A DNA stretch of 64,000 nt from NCBI GenBank assembly GCA_023213395.1, contig CM041465.1, positions 166,043,741 to 166,107,740 of the forward strand, in the 5' to 3' direction. Positions 42,368-53,321 of this stretch are shown piece by piece. The stretch is from Cycas panzhihuaensis. Its lineage: Eukaryota > Cycadophyta. Both the position numbers and the translations under genes were made by a program. The stretch's first letter is position 1. The number at the start of each line of letters is the position of its first letter. Below the pieces are notes generated by a model. The model was given only the letters and a program-made list of their open reading frames with translations. It did not search any database and was not told the DNA's origin.

Positions 42368-43039
42368 ATTTGTACTCTAATTTGGAGTTATTTTTTAGAA
42401 ATATTAATAAATAGAGGCTCATTCCTTCATAACGGCACCTTGTTTTCTCTTATTGCTTCATTTCTCTCTAAAAAATTACTACATTTTATTGTGTTGATGT
42501 GAAGTGTAGCTATTTTCCAATGTATATCAACCTGTTATAGTGGATTCGCAGGTCATTTATAGCCACACTTACTCAAGGTTCATTTTTGGAGCAAAAATGT
42601 TGAAAGAAAAGCATGTTTCCAAGCCTCTCCAACCTTAGACCTACTTGTATTTACTTGATAAATCTATATTACTCTCTATAGTAGTGTTATATCCTCATTT
42701 CCTACCTATTGGAGTCTATTCAAATAAGTTTTAGGTAGCTTTAAGCTCATTTCTACCTAGTTTTGTTCATATAGCCCTCCTACTTTCCATAGCCTATAAT
42801 TACTCATACAGAGCTCATTTCTTAAAAGATTTGCTTCCTTTGGATCCCTCTACCTTCTCTGCCCCCCCCCCCCCTTTGAACTTTTAGATCTTACTATGGT
42901 GGTTTTAGAGCTCAATTTGGTTCTTGTTCCCTCCATGGGTCACACGTCATCACATGTAGGTTATGCAGGCCTTATGGCCTTTTTTATCTCAAAATTTTTA
43001 TATATTTTTATTATGTTTTAATTTAGGCCATTGAAATTA
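42368..43039. other. Unassigned leader-like DNA
   Basis: No coding motif lies between the primer site and the RNase H fragment. A C tract is at 42864-42874. About 0.7 kb is far too short for gag, protease and RT, so those parts are deleted if this is one element. Confidence 0.45.
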
Positions 43040-44841
43040 AATCATATTTGATCTTATGATCCATTGCTTATGAAAGTTAAAAACTCAAGAAACATGAGTG
43101 TAGGTTATCTACTTATTAAAAATAAATGAATGCAATTCTCCATGCCATAGAAAAATAGTGGTAGTATTTACTTGGATCAAAGTTCACCATCCTCATTGAC
43201 CACCATAGCCTTTATTGCATATTGGACTAGCTAGTCCTATTAAAAGAATAGGTTAAATGGGTTTATCAACTCAAGGTCTTTGATTTCACAAACATTTACA
43301 AAAAGGGAAAGGATAAAGTAGAAATTGATACTTTTTCTTGACTACTAGCACCTATAATCGACAATGCCACTACCACTAGTCACTTAACCAATCAAATATT
43401 CTTGTTATTTCCACCTTAGAGATAACCTAAATATAAGAAATAGCTTTGGATAACCAATCCTAGCTAGACTATGCATAATGGGCCAATAAGTTCTTTACCC
43501 ACAAGAATCTGTTCATCTATGACAACCTTTTACTGCACTAAAATTATATATTTGTACACCTAGTATCAACTTTTATCCCTAGGATTCTATTATAATATCA
43601 CTCGAATCCACTAGGTGGTCACTTAAGGTTTGATAAGACATATCATAAGATCCATTTAAACTTATTTTATCCATCTATGAATGTAATCATTCTCATATTT
43701 ATTTCAAAATTTGATACATACTAGCACAATAAAGGAGATATAAAATCTCAACTAGGTCTCTTCTAACCTTTTAATATTCCTTAAGATAAATGGCAAGATG
43801 TTACCAGGGGTTTTATTATAGGTTTACCTTTATCTACTATGTATGACTCAAACTAGTGGTCATTGATAGGCTCATAAAATATACCCATTTTCTCCCTGTG
43901 CATACTACATATAAGGCATCACGCATTGTAAACATTTACCTTCAAATAATATTCTTTTTGCATGGGTTTCCATTAACCATTATGTGCAATCAAGATCTTA
44001 AATTCACTAGTTTATTTTGGTAGAAACTATTTAAGGCTTTGGGAACATCATTCAATACAACTTTGGCTTATCACCTATAAACTGACAGTCAATCAGAGAT
44101 TCTTAAAAAAAATGTTAGAAACCTACTTATGTTATTTTGCATATGACCATCAATCTAAATGGATAACATAGCTAGCCTTGGTAGAGTATTAGTATGACTC
44201 TTCTCACTATTGGGATGTCCCCCTCTTTTGCCTTGTATGGGTATCCCCCACCTTCCCACCACACATTAGCCATAAATCTATGCACGATTGTAGTACAATT
44301 GAAACTATAACACTTAGACCAAATTCTTAACACCCTTAATAAAATCTATCCATGGCCCAAAATTGAATAAAGTAATTAGTAGATTATCATTGTTTAGGTT
44401 GCTCTTTCAACATTAGTAATCTTGTGTTCCTTTGACTTCAACCATATAAGTAACTAAAAGAACTGTAAACTTAACACTTGATATTATGGTACATATAAAA
44501 TCCTCAAACATATTGGTGAAGTTGCATCTGCCCTTGACCTTCCTCCTACCACTAAAATGCATAATGTTTTTCATGTTTTATGTCTTAAAAAGTACACTAG
44601 GAAAACCTAAGTCCTATAGATAATTTTACCAATCTTAGAAGAAGAACAAACACTTACCTTCCCACTAGAATGTATCTTGGTTAACAGATAATTCCATCTT
44701 TGAAATCAATCAATTTTTTAATATTTAATACAAACGATCAGTTGCAAACCAGATGAAGATACTTGAGAATTAATTGAGTTTATCAAGCAACATCCTCATA
44801 TCAAATGCTTTAAGGACCTAACATCTTAGGGAGAGGGGCTT
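43040..44841 (+). pseudogene. RNase H-integrase remnant of Ty3/gypsy element
   Basis: The plus strand reads an IAYES segment and KFTILTDHHSL (about 43180-43215), the end of RNase H. Integrase follows: KWQDVTRGFIIGLPLS (about 43790-43840), CAYYI and GFPLTIMCNQDLKFTS-like sequence near 43970-44020, YHL-TDSQSEIL (about 44075-44105), DHQSKWIT-LALVEY (44150-44190), and a C-terminal GEVA...MHNVFHV-like block near 44515-44590. The order and spacing are those of a chromovirus-like Ty3/gypsy. Stops and frameshifts are dense, so it is old. Nothing 5' of RNase H is recognisable. Confidence 0.83.
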
Positions 44842-45200
44842 GTTACATGATTAATATTACTAGCATTAGTATGTAGAAAGACTCTAGATAATTAAGTATG
44901 ATGTTAGTTATGAAACTTTATGCATGGGCTATTAATCCCTCCAATGAAATATAAAGATTCTTGGGGCACCAATAGGATTATTCAAAAGGGACCCTCTTTT
45001 GCTATTTATAGGTCATGAATCATAGAAGAAGGTAGCTTGTTAATTTTACTCTTGAGAGAATAGTACTATGATACTTATTTGGTATCTTATTTATGTTCAC
45101 TTGCGCTCATTATGCTCTTTTCCATGTAATCCATATGCTAAAAATAATAAAGTTATTGCAATTCTCTCAATCTTAACTTATTATTACCAACTTGCAAGGA
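44842..45200 (+). repeat. Probable 3' LTR of Ty3/gypsy remnant
   Basis: After the end of integrase a G-rich GGGAGAGGGGCT is followed by TGTTACATGATT, the expected polypurine tract and LTR start. An AATAAAG at about 45150 would fit an LTR poly(A) signal. The right end is uncertain, and it does not resemble the LTR at 41964-42354. Confidence 0.5.
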
Positions 45201-46139
45201 AATATAGTGGAAGATACACTCTAACTTAGGTATGAAACACTTAAGCTAAGCAAAGAAATAATACAGGCAAACTAAACATAATATCCTTAATGGAACATAA
45301 ATAGGGAGACTTATTCCCAGAGAGATAAAAGAGTGAACCCAATTTTGTTGATGAAAAAATTTTGACATCTAATAGTATTGGATAGTCCTTAGTAAATAAA
45401 GTCTCTAACCTATTACCTCACAATTCACTTATAAGATATATAGTAGGTGTTGATATCTCCACTCTTCTAAAAATATAAGTAGAACCTCACAATAATGACT
45501 AATGTGGCCACTGTCTCACTCAACACTTAAATTACATAGCCCCATAATGCTAAAAATTTATGTGGAGAACTCAATGAAAGTGGATCTAAGAAATTTTAAT
45601 TCTACAACTAGTCAACAAGTAATAACTAAAGTGACATAGGATGTAATGAGTTCTTTATGAAGGTGGGTGACCAAACCTCATGAATTAGGTATGATTCATT
45701 AGGGAGGAAATTGGATCTAAGTCCTAGGAATTCTTTAAATCAACTCTTTTAAGGCTCAATGAAAGGGAAGAATACTAGGAATATGTCCTTATAGTAAGAT
45801 CACTCAGCCTCGAAAAAGGTGAAGTAAGCAAACCAAATAAAATAAAAATCACTATGTACACTAACTAATCATGCAAAAGTTTGCTAATGAGCATTAAGTA
45901 TCATATTTATTGAGTATTATGCTTCGTAATTCTATGAGCACAATATATGTATGATAGTAAAAGAGAAAAACAAATGAGCTAAATAACAAATATGGTACAA
46001 AGCTAAAATTAGAGTAGGGTTATGCATAACACAACTATCAACAACTTAACTAACTAACAACTATTAATCTGAGTAAAAGATAGCATGCTACACATGAAAG
46101 GGAATGGAAAATCTTAAGGCAATAATAATAGCTTCAAAC
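45201..46139. other. Unassigned AT-rich DNA
   Basis: I see no coding motif, LTR end or repeat. Confidence 0.4.
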
Positions 46140-46290
46140 ATAGCCAAGTTATTAGTCACATGATTTAAAAACATTCTAATAGCTTGAAAAAGTTCTCCAT
46201 TAGATTCTTGGATAATCCAAATAACTATGGATAAGCCTAGTTTCCTCAAGAAGGACCATCAATATGAATGGTCCAAGGTTAAATAGTAGT
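46140..46290 (-). pseudogene. RNase H remnant
   Basis: The minus strand reads WTIHIDGPS(stop)GN, then in another frame IVIWIIQESNGELFQAIRMFL followed by NHVTNNLAMFEAIIIAL. DG...GNPG and TNN-AE-A are RNase H motifs of the plant/archaeal type. This could be the end of a LINE ORF2 or the extra RNase H of a Tat-like element. The neighbouring 46290-46710 gives no deciding motif. Two stops and one frameshift are visible in 150 bp. Confidence 0.62.
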
Positions 46291-46710
46291 CATGATGATG
46301 ATAAGGAGGACTAGTCAAAGTAGGAAAGCAAAATTCTAAGGCATGCCAATGTGCGATAAATGAAGGTAATCAGTGATAATGAGAATATTGCTTAGTAGAA
46401 GCAAGATAGATCTCAGTATAAGGCAAGTCATGTTCATAAGGGATATGTTAGGATGAAAAGGTAAAAGTAAGGGATGTGAATATCAATTGGGCAATGCCCC
46501 TAGAGAGATTAAAATTTATTACAAATTAATATGTGTGCCTTTAAAAAGAGATCTAATTAGTCTTTTAATTCTAAAACGTATAGAGTAGGACCAATGCTAT
46601 TAAGGCAACATTCAATTTGGATGATAATGGAAAAAGCTAAAGAAAATACTCTAAATATATGAAGGTACAAAATAGAGTACATAAAAAAGACATTTTAAGA
46701 TCAAGAAATT

Positions 46711-47014
46711 ATAGAAAATAGGGGATAGAGTAGAACAAAACTATGTCATTATTACAAAAAAATAATAACAAAATATCCAAAGGTTAGTGGTGTTAAAAAA
46801 CATTGGTGTATTATGCGCCAAATATTTATAGGTTGAGAGGTGGGCAAGAGCCTACCTCAACCGACACCTTTTTTTTGAAATTACAATAATAAAGTATTAA
46901 ATAAAATAATACTTAGCTTAGCCAATATCAGTTGTAGTCAGCTAGAAGCGCCTCGTGGAGTCCCAAAGCATTTGCACAACCTTTAACTTAAAATAATAAA
47001 CAGTATTGCTAACA
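46711..47014 (-). repeat. 3' LTR of truncated copia, family as 53322-61344
   Basis: A minus-strand LTR ending TTGCTAACA. The segments TAGAGTAGAACA, GTGGTGTTAAAAAACA and GGTGGGCAAGAGCCTACCTCAACC align with LTR 53322-53669, with many differences. The left boundary is approximate. Confidence 0.7.
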
Positions 47015-47280
47015 TTCTCCTACATAATATTCATTATATGTTACTCCAAGCTTATCTCTGAATTTATGGAACTTGACTTTCCTAAGTGCCTTTGTAAAGA
47101 TGTTTGTTGTCTAATCTTCTATGCTATAATATACCAACTATATTTCACCTGCTTAGATGAGTTCCCAAATGAAATCATACTGCATCTTAATATATTTAGT
47201 TCTTCTATGAAAAACTAGATTACAGGTCATTTGAATAATGCTCTGATTATCGCACCAAATCTTGGTAGTATTTCACCAAA
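47015..47280 (-). pseudogene. Ty1/copia pol C terminus (truncated)
   Basis: The 265 bp next to the LTR align with 53670-53910 of the complete minus-strand copia, the RNase H C terminus that precedes the 3' LTR. They share the TTCTCCTACATAATATTCAT-type start, CTTGACTTTCCTAAGTGCC and GCTCTGATTATCGCACCAAAT. The similarity stops at about 47280, and unrelated sequence follows, so the rest of this element is deleted. It is older than the copia at 47349, which inserted 70 bp away. No intact reading frame exists. Confidence 0.72.
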
Positions 47281-47348
47281 ACCTGGCCTTTTGATTTGTA
47301 TTGGATTCGTATGGGTAAGTTATGACATGTTTATGCATAGTTTCATAG

Positions 47349-47947
47349 TGTTAGATAATGTGACAACAATGTTTTAGAGGCTAAAATTTTAATAGGTTGG
47401 CAGTGTGGTTTCCCCCCCAAACTTCCTCGAGGGCTTCTAAGGGGGGCAGAAGCCCCCCTTGGCCAGGGACCCAAAAAGCTAAAACTAAAAAGCATACTAA
47501 ATTGTAAAGAGAATCAGGGTCATTTGCTCAAAATACCCTAGATTCTATGGTCGAGATTTGTGCCTTGTATGACTCTCTCATATAGCCTGATTTAGGGTGT
47601 TTTTTCATTATGTTGATGGTATTTGATGTATTGGATATACTGTGAGGAGTTGGGAGGTTGGTTGTTGTTGCTATGAGTATTCAACTATAGATTGTGTACA
47701 TTTCTCCATTCTTTGATAATAAAGATCGATACATTTCCTGTGTGGATGTTTCCCTAGCACACTGCTAGGGTTTTACCATGTTATATCAGGTGTATATGTG
47801 ATGCTTGGCTTTCTTATTTATTTTATTGTATTATCTCTAGTTTAAGAACTTGTATGTTAAATTTTAATTTCAATTCCCATAACTAGTTACAAAATAGTTT
47901 AGATCTTGGTGGCGGTTTCAAGTTATTCAGACCTTGTCTTCTCAATA
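47349..47947 (+). repeat. 5' LTR of plus-strand copia
   Basis: TGTTAGATAATG...CTCAATA, 599 bp; CATAG precedes it. The terminal CA has become TA. Confidence 0.93.
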
Positions 47948-47949
47948 AG

Positions 47950-47961
47950 TGGTATCAAAGA
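47950..47961 (+). other. Primer-binding site (initiator Met-tRNA)
   Basis: TGGTATCAAAGA, two bases after the LTR; it differs by one base from TGGTATCAGAG. Confidence 0.85.
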
Positions 47962-48050
47962 CACTTTTATTTTTGCTGCGAGTTTATGAAAGTTTTGGTG
48001 TTGATTTTTTTCTACACCAAATAGCGAAACTAGCAAATGCAAAGTTTAAG

Positions 48051-48800
48051 ATGGAGAAATTCAATGGTAAGAACAACTTCGAGTTGTGGAAGTTGAAAGT
48101 GTATGATGTTCTAGTACAATAAGGTTTGTACAGAGCTCTTGTAAGCAAATAGAAGAAACCTGTAGGGATGGACGATGACGAATAGGATGATCTAGATAAA
48201 AGGGCTCTTAGCATAATACGATTGTTCTTGGTAGATGAAGTTCTATTTAACATCGTAGGGGAGCAAATAGCAGTAGGATTATAGACCTGGTTGGAAGGCT
48301 TGTATATGACCAAATTAGTGATGAATCGAATCTACTTAAAGAGGCAACTATACTCATTACAAATAAAAGAAGGTATAAAAATTACTGACTATTTAAATAT
48401 TTTTAATATTCTTATTTATCAGTTAGCTAGTATCGATGCCACAATTAAGGATGAGGACAAGGATGTTACCTTGTTATGTTCATTACCAAACTCCTAGGAT
48501 AATATTGTCATCTCAATTAGTTTTAGCACTATAGATGAATTAAATTATGATTCTATGATGAGTGCTTTATTGATGGAAGAAGTGAGGAAGAAGTCTAGTC
48601 TTCAAACCTCCACACCAAAAGCTATGATAGTAAGGGGTAGAACAATTGAGAGATGACAAAGCTCCAGGGATACATCAAGGTCAGAGTCAGAAGGCAAGAA
48701 GAGCAGGCTCAGATGTTGGCATTGTCATAAGATAGGTCACCTCAAGAAGGATTGCTACAAAAGGAAGGAGTTCTAGAAAAAGGAAGATCTTGCCAAGGAG
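48051..48800 (+). pseudogene. Copia Gag with CCHC zinc knuckle
   Basis: After the N-terminal MEKFNGKNNFELWK segment, a Gag helical region reads DWLEGLYMTKLVMNRIYLK-like sequence (about 48290-48350, with TAG just before) and then IKEGIKITDYLNIFN. A clean CCHC knuckle C-WH-C-HKIG-H-LKKD-C is at about 48690-48755. It would bind element RNA in the particle. Stops (TAG, TGA) occur at about 48120, 48149, 48183, 48282, 48495 and 48653. Confidence 0.85.
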
Positions 48801-48869
48801 GCTAATCAGGTGGAGTCGAATCAAGGTACGAATGATGATGTCTTAGTTGCTTGTAATGTTTCCTATTAT

Positions 48870-50080
48870 CATCATGATTGGTTATTGGATTCAGGTGCTT
48901 CATAGCATATCTGTCCACACAATAGTTGGTTTTCATCGTACCCACCTCTTGATGGTGATGATGTGCTTATGGGAAATGAAGTTTCTTGTAAGACAATGGG
49001 CATTGGAAGCATCAAAATTAAAATGTTTGATGGTGTAGTGAGAACATTAACTGAAGTTAGACATGTACCTAATCTGAAAAAGAATCTGATTTCCTTGGGT
49101 AAACTAGATTCTAGTGGTTATAAGTACACAGGTCATGAAGGGGTCTTAAATATGTCAAAGGGTACTTTGGTTGTTACGAAAGTCTTAAAGAAAGGAAACC
49201 TTTATATTTTAGTGGGAAGTATAGACATCAGACATGTATCTACAACATTAAATGCTGTAGAAGATCTAGCTCAATTATGGCATCAGAGACTTGGGCACAT
49301 GAGTGAGAGAGGACTTAAGGTGTTGATGAACCGTAAGTTACTTCCTAACTTACAACTTTCATATTTAGATTTTTGTAAACATTGTATTTTTGGAAAGCAA
49401 TATAGACTCAGGTTTAAAATAGGGAGTCACGCTAGTAAAGGTTTTATGGATTATGTACATTTAGATGTGTGGGGACCAACCCCTATAATATCTTATGGAG
49501 GATCATTGCACTTTGTCACATTTATAAATGATTACTCCAAAAATATATGGGTTTATTTTCTGAAAAGGAAATATAAAGTTTTCAGTGTATTTAAGTAGTT
49601 CAAGGCTCTAGTTGAGAAGAGCACTGGCAAGTTAATCAAATGTTTAAGAACTGAAAATGGAGGTGAATTTAACTCCTTGGAGTTTGAGAACTATTGTAAA
49701 GAAGCTGGGATCAAAAGGGATAAGACCACTAGCTATACTCCATAGCAGAATGACATAAGTGAGCACATAAATATGGCACTCTTGGAAAGAGCAAGAAGCA
49801 TGCTAAGTAATGTAAGAGTGAAGCAGGGCTTATGGGTAGAATCTATTCAAACAACTTATTATTTAGTAAACAGGTCACCATCACTTGTAATAGACTATAA
49901 GATTCCTGAAGAGGTATGGACTAGACATCCATGTGATTATTTAAATTTAAAAGTTTTTAGTTGTGATGCTTATGCCTTGACTAATAAAAGTCAATGTTCA
50001 AAGTTAGACCCAAAATCCAAGAGATGTATCTTTGTTGGTTATGGTGATAGAGATGGTGTGAAGGGATACAAGTTATAGGA
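48870..50080 (+). pseudogene. Copia protease and integrase
   Basis: The protease motif WLLDSGAS is intact at about 48880-48905, followed by a TAG. VRHVPNLKKNLISLGKLD precedes integrase. The pre-integrase zinc region is LWHQRLGHMSERGL...FCKHC (49275-49385, H-H-C-C). The core includes DVWGPTP (first Asp, about 49470), LRTENGGEF (49650-49675), where the second catalytic Asp is read as Glu, and a QNDISEHINMALLERARSML segment (49747-49805) holding the last Glu. KSKRCIFVGYG near 50020 is a typical copia integrase end. In active elements it inserts the cDNA. Confidence 0.88.
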
Positions 50081-50439
50081 TCCTACTACCCATAAAATTA
50101 CTATTAATAGAGATGTTATATTTGATGAATCTCCCTTTCTAAAATTAGACAGTGTAGAAGTTAAAGTGAAACAGGAGCAGAAACTTAAACATCCACAGGT
50201 CAAGTTTGAAACCCATCCATCTTTGGAAACATAAGAGCAAGAAGATCTTTCTAAAGATGGATCTACTATAGATTTACAGGTGTATGTAGATACTCCTCCA
50301 CCAACTGTTAGAAGATCTACATGAGTTAGTTATCCACCTGATAAGTATAGCCCTTCTATTTTTATTGCTTTAGTTTCTAATAATGGTAAGCCTACATGTT
50401 ATCAGGAAGTAGTAGATGATATCCATAGTGAGAAGTGGA

Positions 50440-52450
50440 AGAGGGATATGTAGGAAGAGATAGATTCATGGGACTTGGTAGAACTTCCATATGGCAGGAA
50501 GACTATTGGTTGTAAGTGGCTTTTCAAGAAGAAAACAGATATTGATGGAAAGGTTGACAAACACAGGGCAAGACTGGTGGTTAAAGGCTTTACACAGAAA
50601 GCATGTATTGATTTTCATGAGATCTTTTCACCAGTTATCAAACTTATTTTAATTTAAGTTCTGTTAGCATTGGTAGCTTCTTTTGATTTAGAGTCGGAGT
50701 AGTTAGATGTAAAAATAACTTTTCTACATGGATATTTAGATGAGGAGATCTATATAGATCAACCAGAAGGGCTTGTATATGATGGTAGGAAAAGACTTGT
50801 TTGTAGGCTCAGGAAATCATTTTGTGGCCTAAAGAAACCACCTAGGCAATGGTACAAGAAGTTTGATACCTTTATGGAGAGCCAAAATTTCAAAATAAGT
50901 GAGTATGATCATTATGTTTACTTTTAATTCTTAGACAATGGATTATTCATTATCTTGGTATTGTATATTGATGACATACTGGTTGCAAGCAAGAGCATGG
51001 TAGAAATCAATATGTTAAAGGCTCAATTGGCTAATAGTTTTGATATGAAGGATCTAGGAGATACAAAATAAGTCTTAGGTATGGAGACACATAGAGATAG
51101 GAAAAATGGTAAGCTATGGTTATCATAGTAGAAATATGTGGAGAAGTATCACAGGTTGCCGTTACACCAAAAGCCCTAGGGTGATTTGGGAAGAGGACTT
51201 CCTTGTGATAGTTAGTGTCACACACTCCAACACTCCCTCATCACAAGGAGTCAGTTATACCTACATAGAATTGCATGTCCATCATGACATTCCTCGGTGC
51301 CACCCAGCAAACACCTTCACGTATCTCCAGGTGTTCTACCATGGTACAGAGGATCAGTTTTGAACCGTGGTCACTCTGATACCACTTGAAGGAAGGATGG
51401 ATCTAGGAGATAAATCACTCACATGCACACAATGGTAATGGAGAATGAAAAAGAAGTTGAAACAAGATATGAGAGCAAGCTTGGAGGTTAGAATGAATAA
51501 TGACTCCCTCATTAAGATTTCACCTTTTATTATTGAGGGTGAGCATTAGGGTTAGGATTTTCCCGCCTAATGATATGAACCCGAAATTATATCTAAATGA
51601 ACATAAAGTGCATTTCATTAAGAGACTAATGCTAATAATATATCCTAAGGTCACATAATTAATCTACACAAATGATCTTGATATATTAACCTCTTTCAAG
51701 AAGATACTAACCAAGTTTGGTATGGAAAATATGAAACCAGTGAGTATCCCATTAGTTTCACATTTCAAGCTTTCTTCGAGTATGAGTCCTAGTAATAAAG
51801 AGAAAAAGGATTATATATCTCATATGACTTATGCTAGTGTAGTAGGAGGTTTGATGTATGCTATGGTATATACAAGACCAGATATTAGCAGGTTTATGGC
51901 AAATCTAGGAAAGGAACATTGGGTAGCAGTGAAATGGATGCTTCAGTATTTGAGAGGCACAAGTGACTATTGCATCACCTTTGGAGGTATAGGTAATTAG
52001 GTTTGTGGATATGTTGATTCAAACTTTACAGGAGATTTAGATAAGAGAAGGTCTACTTCAGGTTATGTATTTACTCTTACAAATAGTCTAGTTAGTTGGA
52101 TGTCAGAATTGTAGAGCACAATTACATTATTGACTACATAAGCTAAATATGTTGCTGCAGCACATGCTTGTAAAGAAGTAATCTGGTTATAGGGTCTATT
52201 AGTTGATCTTAGAAGGAAACAAGAAAAGGTAAAGGTATTCTGTAACAATTAAATTACCATTTACTTAACAAAGAATCTATCTTATTATAGTAGGACAAAG
52301 CATATTGCTCTTAAGTACCATTCTATTAGACTGGTTGTGGAAGTAGGTGGAGTAACACTTGAGAAGGTTAACACAAAATAGAATTATGTTAATATGTTTA
52401 CAAAACTAGTACTATTAGAGAAGTTCAAATGGTGTTTGACTTCTTTTAGC
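50440..52450 (+). pseudogene. Copia RT and RNase H, split by 552-bp insertion
   Basis: RT begins with DLVELPYGRKTIGCKWLFKK (about 50470-50530) and GKVDKHRARLVVKGFTQKA. It continues LDVKITFLHGYLDEEIYIDQ (50703-50765), CGLKKPPRQWYKKFD and the catalytic box LYIDDILVASKS (50965-51000), intact. At 51146 the frame is broken by an insertion and resumes at 51704 (ILTKFGMENMKPVSIPL). TRPDISRFMANLG and QYLRGTSDYCITFGG (51873-51990) end RT. RNase H then runs from GYVDSNFTGDLDKRRSTSGY (52007-52065) to KHIALKYHSIR (about 52300). Several TAG/TAA stops are present. Confidence 0.9.
51147..51698 (-). mobile_element. 552-bp LTR-derived insertion (TRIM-like) in copia RT
   Basis: It interrupts the RT frame and is flanked by AGAAG at 51142-51146 and 51699-51703. 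Removing it and one AGAAG restores the frame. Read on the minus strand: an LTR-like stretch (51698-51387) ending in CTTCA, a Met-tRNA primer site TGGTATCAGAG (51384-51374), about 145 bp without coding potential, a purine-rich GATGAGGGAG, then TGTTGGAGTGTGTG, an LTR start, running 81 bp to 51147. The two LTR pieces do not overlap in sequence. It has no coding capacity and is too short for an autonomous element. Confidence 0.75.
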
Positions 52451-52513
52451 TTGTAGAAAAGGTGATAAATGGTCTAGGAAAGGTATCAGGTAAATTGTTG
52501 TTAAGGTAGAGAT

Positions 52514-53171
52514 TGTTAGATAATGTGACAACAATGTTTTGGAGCCTAAAATTTTGACAAGTTGGTAGCATGATTTCCCCCCCAAACTTCCTTATGGGGT
52601 TCCAAGAGGGGCGGGATCCCCCCTTAGTTGGGGGGGTACGGGGGGAGCTGGAACCTCCCCTATAAAGAGGGGTTCGGGGGTGATAGCCCCTAAACTAAAA
52701 AGCTAGCACTGGAAAGCATACTAAATTGTAAAGAGAATCAGGGTCATTCGCTCAAAATACCCTAGATTCTATGGTCGAGATTTGTGCCTTGTATGAGTCT
52801 CTCATATAGCCTAATTTAGGGTGTTTTTTCATTATGTCAATGGTGTTAGATGTATTAGATGTACTGTGAGGAGTTGGGTGGCTAGTTGTTATTGTTGTGA
52901 GTATTCTGCTATAGATTGTATACATTTCTCTATTCTTTGATAATAAAAATCGATACCTTTCCTATGTGGATGTTTGCCTAGCACACTACTAGGGTTTTAC
53001 CATGTTATATCGAGTGTATATGTGATGATTGGCTTTCTTATTCATTTTATTGTATTATCTCTAGTTTAAGAACTTGCATGTTAAATTTCAGTTTTGATTC
53101 CTGTAACTAGTTGTAAAATTTTTTAGATCTTAGTGGAAGTTTTAGGTTATTGGGACCTTGTCTTCTCAACA
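52514..53171 (+). repeat. 3' LTR of plus-strand copia
   Basis: TGTTAGATAATG...CTCAACA, 658 bp, about 59 bp longer than the 5' LTR because of extra G-rich sequence at about 52610-52700. CATAG follows. Confidence 0.93.
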
Positions 53172-53321
53172 CATAGAAGATGATTGATGGATTTTGGTTG
53201 ATCATAGATTAGGCCATGCTTTATTAAAGCGATATGTGATTTTTAATTAATAAAATATGATGAATTATGATATAACTTGTACTTTTTATTACTATCTATT
53301 GATGACATAAACTATAGCATC

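Larger units (their letters stand above)
48051..52465 (+). pseudogene. Copia Gag-Pol polyprotein (stops, one insertion)
   Basis: The ATG at 48051 opens MEKFNGKNNFELWKLKVYD, the copia Gag start. Without the 557 bp added at 51147-51703 (insert plus duplicated AGAAG), the region is 3858 bp, exactly 1286 codons, and stays in one frame to the stop at 52463-52465. No other indel is needed. Domains: Gag 48051-48800, protease about 48880-49000, integrase 49270-50080, RT 50440-51960, RNase H 52000-52450. About 25 stops, mostly TAG, interrupt it. The organisation is that of Ty1/copia; the copy is dead. Confidence 0.92.
47349..53171 (+). mobile_element. Complete Ty1/copia retrotransposon (plus strand)
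   Basis: A 5823-bp element with LTRs 47349-47947 and 52514-53171 and CATAG target duplications at 47344-47348 and 53172-53176. A Met-tRNA primer site lies at 47950. Gag, protease, integrase, RT and RNase H follow in copia order in one frame from 48051. The frame holds through the element except for a 552-bp insertion at 51147-51698. Many in-frame stops kill it. The two LTRs are clearly diverged, so it is not recent. It is inserted in AT-rich DNA between a truncated copia and the copia at 53322. Confidence 0.95.

Noticed and set aside
41964-45200. A complete Ty3/gypsy element with matching LTRs
   Set aside because: The two LTR-like sequences do not align by eye, and gag, protease and RT are missing, so I list the pieces separately.
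51106-51363. 85-codon ORF at the left edge of the 552-bp insert
   Set aside because: It starts in copia RT out of frame and runs into the non-coding insert.
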